A stretch of DNA of 64,000 bases from the NCBI RefSeq assembly GCF_013373865.1, contig NC_050470.1, positions 17,893,244 through 17,957,243 on the forward strand, in the 5' to 3' direction. Made by a program: the position numbers and the translations under genes. How positions within the stretch are numbered: position 1 is the first letter of the stretch; every line of letters starts with the position of its first letter. Source of the stretch: Monomorium pharaonis (taxonomy: Eukaryota; Arthropoda; Insecta; Hymenoptera; Formicidae). Under the pieces are notes generated by a model, which did not search any database, was not told where the DNA came from, and saw only the letters and a list, made by a program, of their open reading frames with translations. Below, one piece after another: positions 61,453 through 64,000 of the stretch.

Positions 61453-61947
61453 ATGGATGATAATACCCACATAGATAGAAATATTGATGATGACTTGGAC
61501 CCTGAAGCGGGTAGCTCCCACGACTTGAGTAGAACAGGCCATCAGGTTACCCTTCCAGAAATTGTTCTGGAAGCTGATGGATTGCCAGTAGGCTCAAGAT
61601 CGTGTTCTTGGATTGGTAACACTATCCTTTCTGGAAACGAAGGTTGCTGCAATATTGACTTTCCCACAGGAATGGACACGATGAAAAATTCCGTGTTGGA
61701 TCCGCCGGGCAATGTTGCAGTAGTACCAGATGTCTCAGTAGGGCGGAAACGACAAATTGAGAATGTTTTGAAGCGATTTTTAATTGAAACATTTTTCTTT
61801 ACAAGAAACGTAAAAAATTGTTATCGATATATTTTAGAGCAACTTGGACAAGAAATAAATGAGGAACAAGAAAGAATTCTTTTAAGAGCTGTTCGTTCTT
61901 TATTCAGCAGATGTAAAAGTTATTATAAAACCATAAGAAAACCATAG
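61453..61947 (+). CDS. Uncharacterised 164-codon ORF in the Transib-like element
   Basis: An uninterrupted frame starts at the ATG after GCACTGAGGGGA and ends at the edge of the tandem repeat. The N-terminal half is acidic and Gly/Ser-rich (MDDNTHIDRNIDDDLDPEAG). The C-terminal half is basic and probably helical (GRKRQIENVLKRFLIETFFF, then LEQLGQEINEEQERILLRAV). I recognise no domain. It might be a leftover transposase exon, a captured host exon or an accessory protein. The open frame of this length in AT-rich DNA is itself suggestive. Confidence 0.4.
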   Translation: MDDNTHIDRNIDDDLDPEAGSSHDLSRTGHQVTLPEIVLEADGLPVGSRSCSWIGNTILSGNEGCCNIDFPTGMDTMKNSVLDPPGNVAVVPDVSVGRKRQIENVLKRFLIETFFFTRNVKNCYRYILEQLGQEINEEQERILLRAVRSLFSRCKSYYKTIRKP

Positions 61948-62307
61948 GATACTTAGTTTTATGAAAATATGTTGATTTTTTAAAGTTAATGTCTGCCATA
62001 TTGGATCCGCCATTTTGAATTTTGGAATTCTGATATTATATTCGGATTTAGCGACCCAAAAAACTATTGGATACTTAGTTTTATGAAAATATGTTGATTT
62101 TTTAAAATTAACGTCTGCCATATTGGATCCGCCATTTTGAATTTTGGAATTCTAATATCATATTCGGATTTAGCGACCCAAAAAACTATAGGATACTTAG
62201 TTTCATGAAAATATGTTGATTTTTTTAAATTAATGTCCGCCATATTGGATCCGCCATTTTGAATTTTGGAATTCTGATATCATATTCAGATTCAGCGACC
62301 CAAAAAA
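61945..62307. repeat. Three tandem units of about 120 bp
   Basis: GGATACTTAGTTTTATGAAA begins units at 61948, 62069 and 62189; each continues through GCCATATTGGATCCGCCATT and TCGGATTTAGCGACCC. The third is slightly diverged. They lie just inside the right end of the Transib-like element. Confidence 0.9.
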
Positions 62308-62392
62308 CCCCTATATGTATACACAAAAGCTTATAAAAACCAGTCTTTGTAATTTTGGCCAAAAAACAGGTCAAACATCCCATAGTGCACGG

Positions 62393-63000
62393 CGAAGTCA
62401 GGATGACGTGCGACTATCCACTTCGTCATAACGTGATATTACCATGATGATATACTTTGTGAAAAAGTAGACATTTGCACGTGACTCGTTATGAAAATAA
62501 GTTAGTAACCTAATCTAATCTTTATATGTTGTCAAGCTATCTTGCTACATTTTGAGGTACAGTATGGTATTGTATAAATCTTTTACAAAGTTGAACTTTT
62601 ACAAAGAAAAATGTTTTACAAAGTGAAAGTTTTTAAGTATTTTCTATATCTTTAATATTGGTTGGTAAAGTATTTTTTTGATAGTGAAAAGAAAATCAAA
62701 GGAAATGTTTTAAAAATATTACTGTTTATATCGATTTTGAGATTTATTTTATTAAACGCCTATTTTTGCTTATTTTATGAAAAAATTAATTATTGCAAAA
62801 TTAGCTGTTCCGAACGTGGCCATTTCGGACGTGGCCATTTCGAATGTGGTCAAATCTACGCGTGGCCATTTCGAATATGGGCAAATTATATTCACTCAAA
62901 TTATGGAATTCGCGATATCTCATATACTTTGTGTTGAGTTCAGGGGATAACTATCCGAAATACTTTACATACTGTCTAAACGTTATAACACGGCCATTGA
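62393..63000. other. Spacer with a short-unit repeat
   Basis: At 62805-62885 a unit of about 15 bp, CGTGGCCATTTCGAA, repeats four to five times with changes. Nothing else recognised. Confidence 0.6.
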
Positions 63001-63003
63001 TAA

Positions 63004-63800
63004 CACAGTCACACAAAAAAAAGTGGTTGGTCCGGCGGACTAGACTAGTCAATCCTTATGTATTTCGACCCGCTGAATCCAAATCTAAAGTCAGAATTGC
63101 AAAGTTAGCTCGCATTTTCTAACCTCAAAAAAAAATTTTTTTTAAATATTGGTCAGGTGGGCCAAGACTAGTCAATCCTTATGTATTTTGACCCGCTAAA
63201 TCCGAATCCAAGGTCAGAATTGCAAAGTTAGCTCGCATTTCCTAACCTTAAAAAAAATTTTTTTTAAATGTTGGTCCGGCGGACCAGACTAGTCTATCCT
63301 TATGTATTTTGACCCGCTGAATCCAAATCCAAAGTCAGAATTGCTGAATTAGCTCATTTTTTTCTAACCTCAAAAAAAATTTTTTTTAGGTTAGGAAATG
63401 CGAGCTAACTTTGCAATTCTGACCTTGGATTCGGATTTAGCGGGTTAAAATACATAAGGATTGACTAGTCTAGTCCGCCGGACCAACCACTTTTTTTTGT
63501 GTGCCTGTGTAATTAAAAAAAAATTTTTTTTGTGGTTAGAAAATGCGAGCTAACTTTGCAATTCTGATCTTAGATTCGGATTCAGCGGATCGAAATACAT
63601 AAGGATTGACTAGTCTAGTCCGCCGGACCAACCACTTTTTTTTTGTGTGCTTGTGTAATTAAAAAAAAATTTTTTTTGTGGTTAGAAAATGCGAGCTAAC
63701 TTTGCAATTCTGACCTTAGATTCGGATTCAGCGGGTCGAAATACATAAGCATTGACTAGTCTAGTCCGCCGGACCAACCACTTTTTTTTGTGTGCCTGTG
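63004..63800. mobile_element. Array of GERFHQD-element termini, TAA flanks
   Basis: Three direct subterminal units (63030, 63153, 63275) are followed by three inverted units, each of the last two ending in a full terminus (GTGTGCCTGTGTAATTA). The outermost ends start CACAGTCACACAAAAAAAAG and complement CACAGGCACACAAAAAAAAG, with TAA at 63001-63003 and 63801-63803. No coding sequence remains: a deletion derivative or tandem pile-up of element ends. Confidence 0.8.
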
Positions 63801-63803
63801 TAA

Positions 63804-64000
63804 TTAGTGTTTATTTTGTCATAAAAGCTGCACTTTAGTATTGCAAGTAACCAAAAGTTTTATAGGTATCTCTATTCCTTACCTTATTTTGAGAAATATG
63901 CCGGATATTAATTTTTTTACATTGGTGTAATATGAAGGACTTGAATATAGCTTTCAAATGACGTAATTAAATTTAATGTTTGACGTAATGTATACATGCA
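63804..64000. other. Window end, nothing recognised
   Basis: AT-rich. No gene or repeat seen. Confidence 0.4.

Larger units (their letters stand above)
60438..62387. mobile_element. Transib-like element, CACGG TSD
   Basis: Inverted ends CACTATGGGACGTTTGACCT and (complement) CACTATGGGATGTTTGACCT continue through GTTTTTTGGCCAAAA. CACGG is present at 60433-60437 and 62388-62392. A CACTATGG start with a 5-bp GC-rich duplication is the known signature of Transib elements, the relatives of RAG1. The 1950-bp element is shorter than autonomous Transibs; no RAG1-like core was recognised. It holds an ORF (61453-61947) and a tandem repeat. Confidence 0.8.

Noticed and set aside
63004..63800. Possible CRISPR-like array of regularly spaced repeats
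   Set aside because: The units are about 120 bp, contain element termini and invert in the middle; this is eukaryotic DNA with transposon ends.

Overview
The window looks like a transposon-packed intergenic and intronic stretch of an insect nuclear genome, probably an ant or other hymenopteran. It is AT-rich with GC-rich islands that turn out to be retrotransposon LTRs. It carries insect-type mariner, Tc1, piggyBac, Transib-like, Penelope-like, LINE, Ty3/gypsy and errantivirus-like sequences, plus many microsatellites. There is no bacterial gene organisation, and no rRNA or intact tRNA gene. The taxonomic guess is inference; the TE content is read from the sequence.

Only one piece of a conventional host gene is recognisable: a 161-bp exon at 51427-51587 (+) with clean splice sites. 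It encodes the N-terminal part of a GGA-type VHS domain (clathrin adaptor). Everything downstream of it, and at least one insertion upstream, is mobile DNA, so the gene probably has very large TE-filled introns.

Layout. 1-10.5 kb: a long-terminal-inverted-repeat element with a broken DDE transposase, interrupted by a TA-flanked 3.9-kb insertion (itself holding a minisatellite and a 495-bp near-perfect palindrome), by a 2.9-kb foldback element with an 8-bp target duplication, and by a third insert flanked by 9-bp repeats. 10.7-15.8 kb: another long inverted-repeat element split by a 2.7-kb TTA-flanked element that encodes a degraded protein with a GERFHQD motif. 16.2-22.3 kb: nested inverted-repeat elements holding a deleted mariner and a Penelope-LTR-like inverted pair with a hammerhead-like core. 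23.0-28.2 kb: a deleted mellifera-type mariner, two solo LTRs and a TTAA-flanked element. 28.6-32.3 kb: a decayed Ty3/gypsy element with a tRNA-Lys primer binding site. 33.5-35.1 kb: a nearly complete but mutated Tc1 element. 35.1-39.1 kb: a LINE split by a TTA-flanked Harbinger-like element. 39.1-45.5 kb: a second GERFHQD element, a MITE and a degenerate satellite. 45.7-49.2 kb: a solo LTR, a near-perfect hairpin and a GC-rich block of unknown nature. 49.9-51.6 kb: a second foldback element and the GGA exon. 52.9-60.0 kb: Penelope RT fragment, solo LTR, gypsy integrase fragment, piggyBac remnant, and an errantivirus-like env remnant with its 3' LTR. 60.4-62.4 kb: a Transib-like element with a 164-codon ORF. 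63.0-63.8 kb: an array of termini of the GERFHQD-element family.

The insertions can be ordered in time because many hosts are themselves elements whose undisturbed sequence is visible in their other arm or reading frame. No coding sequence here appears to be an intact, functional transposase. The strongest leads for something new are the GERFHQD element family, the hammerhead-like motif in the inverted LTR pair, the ORF in the Transib-like element, and the hairpin-centred palindromes.
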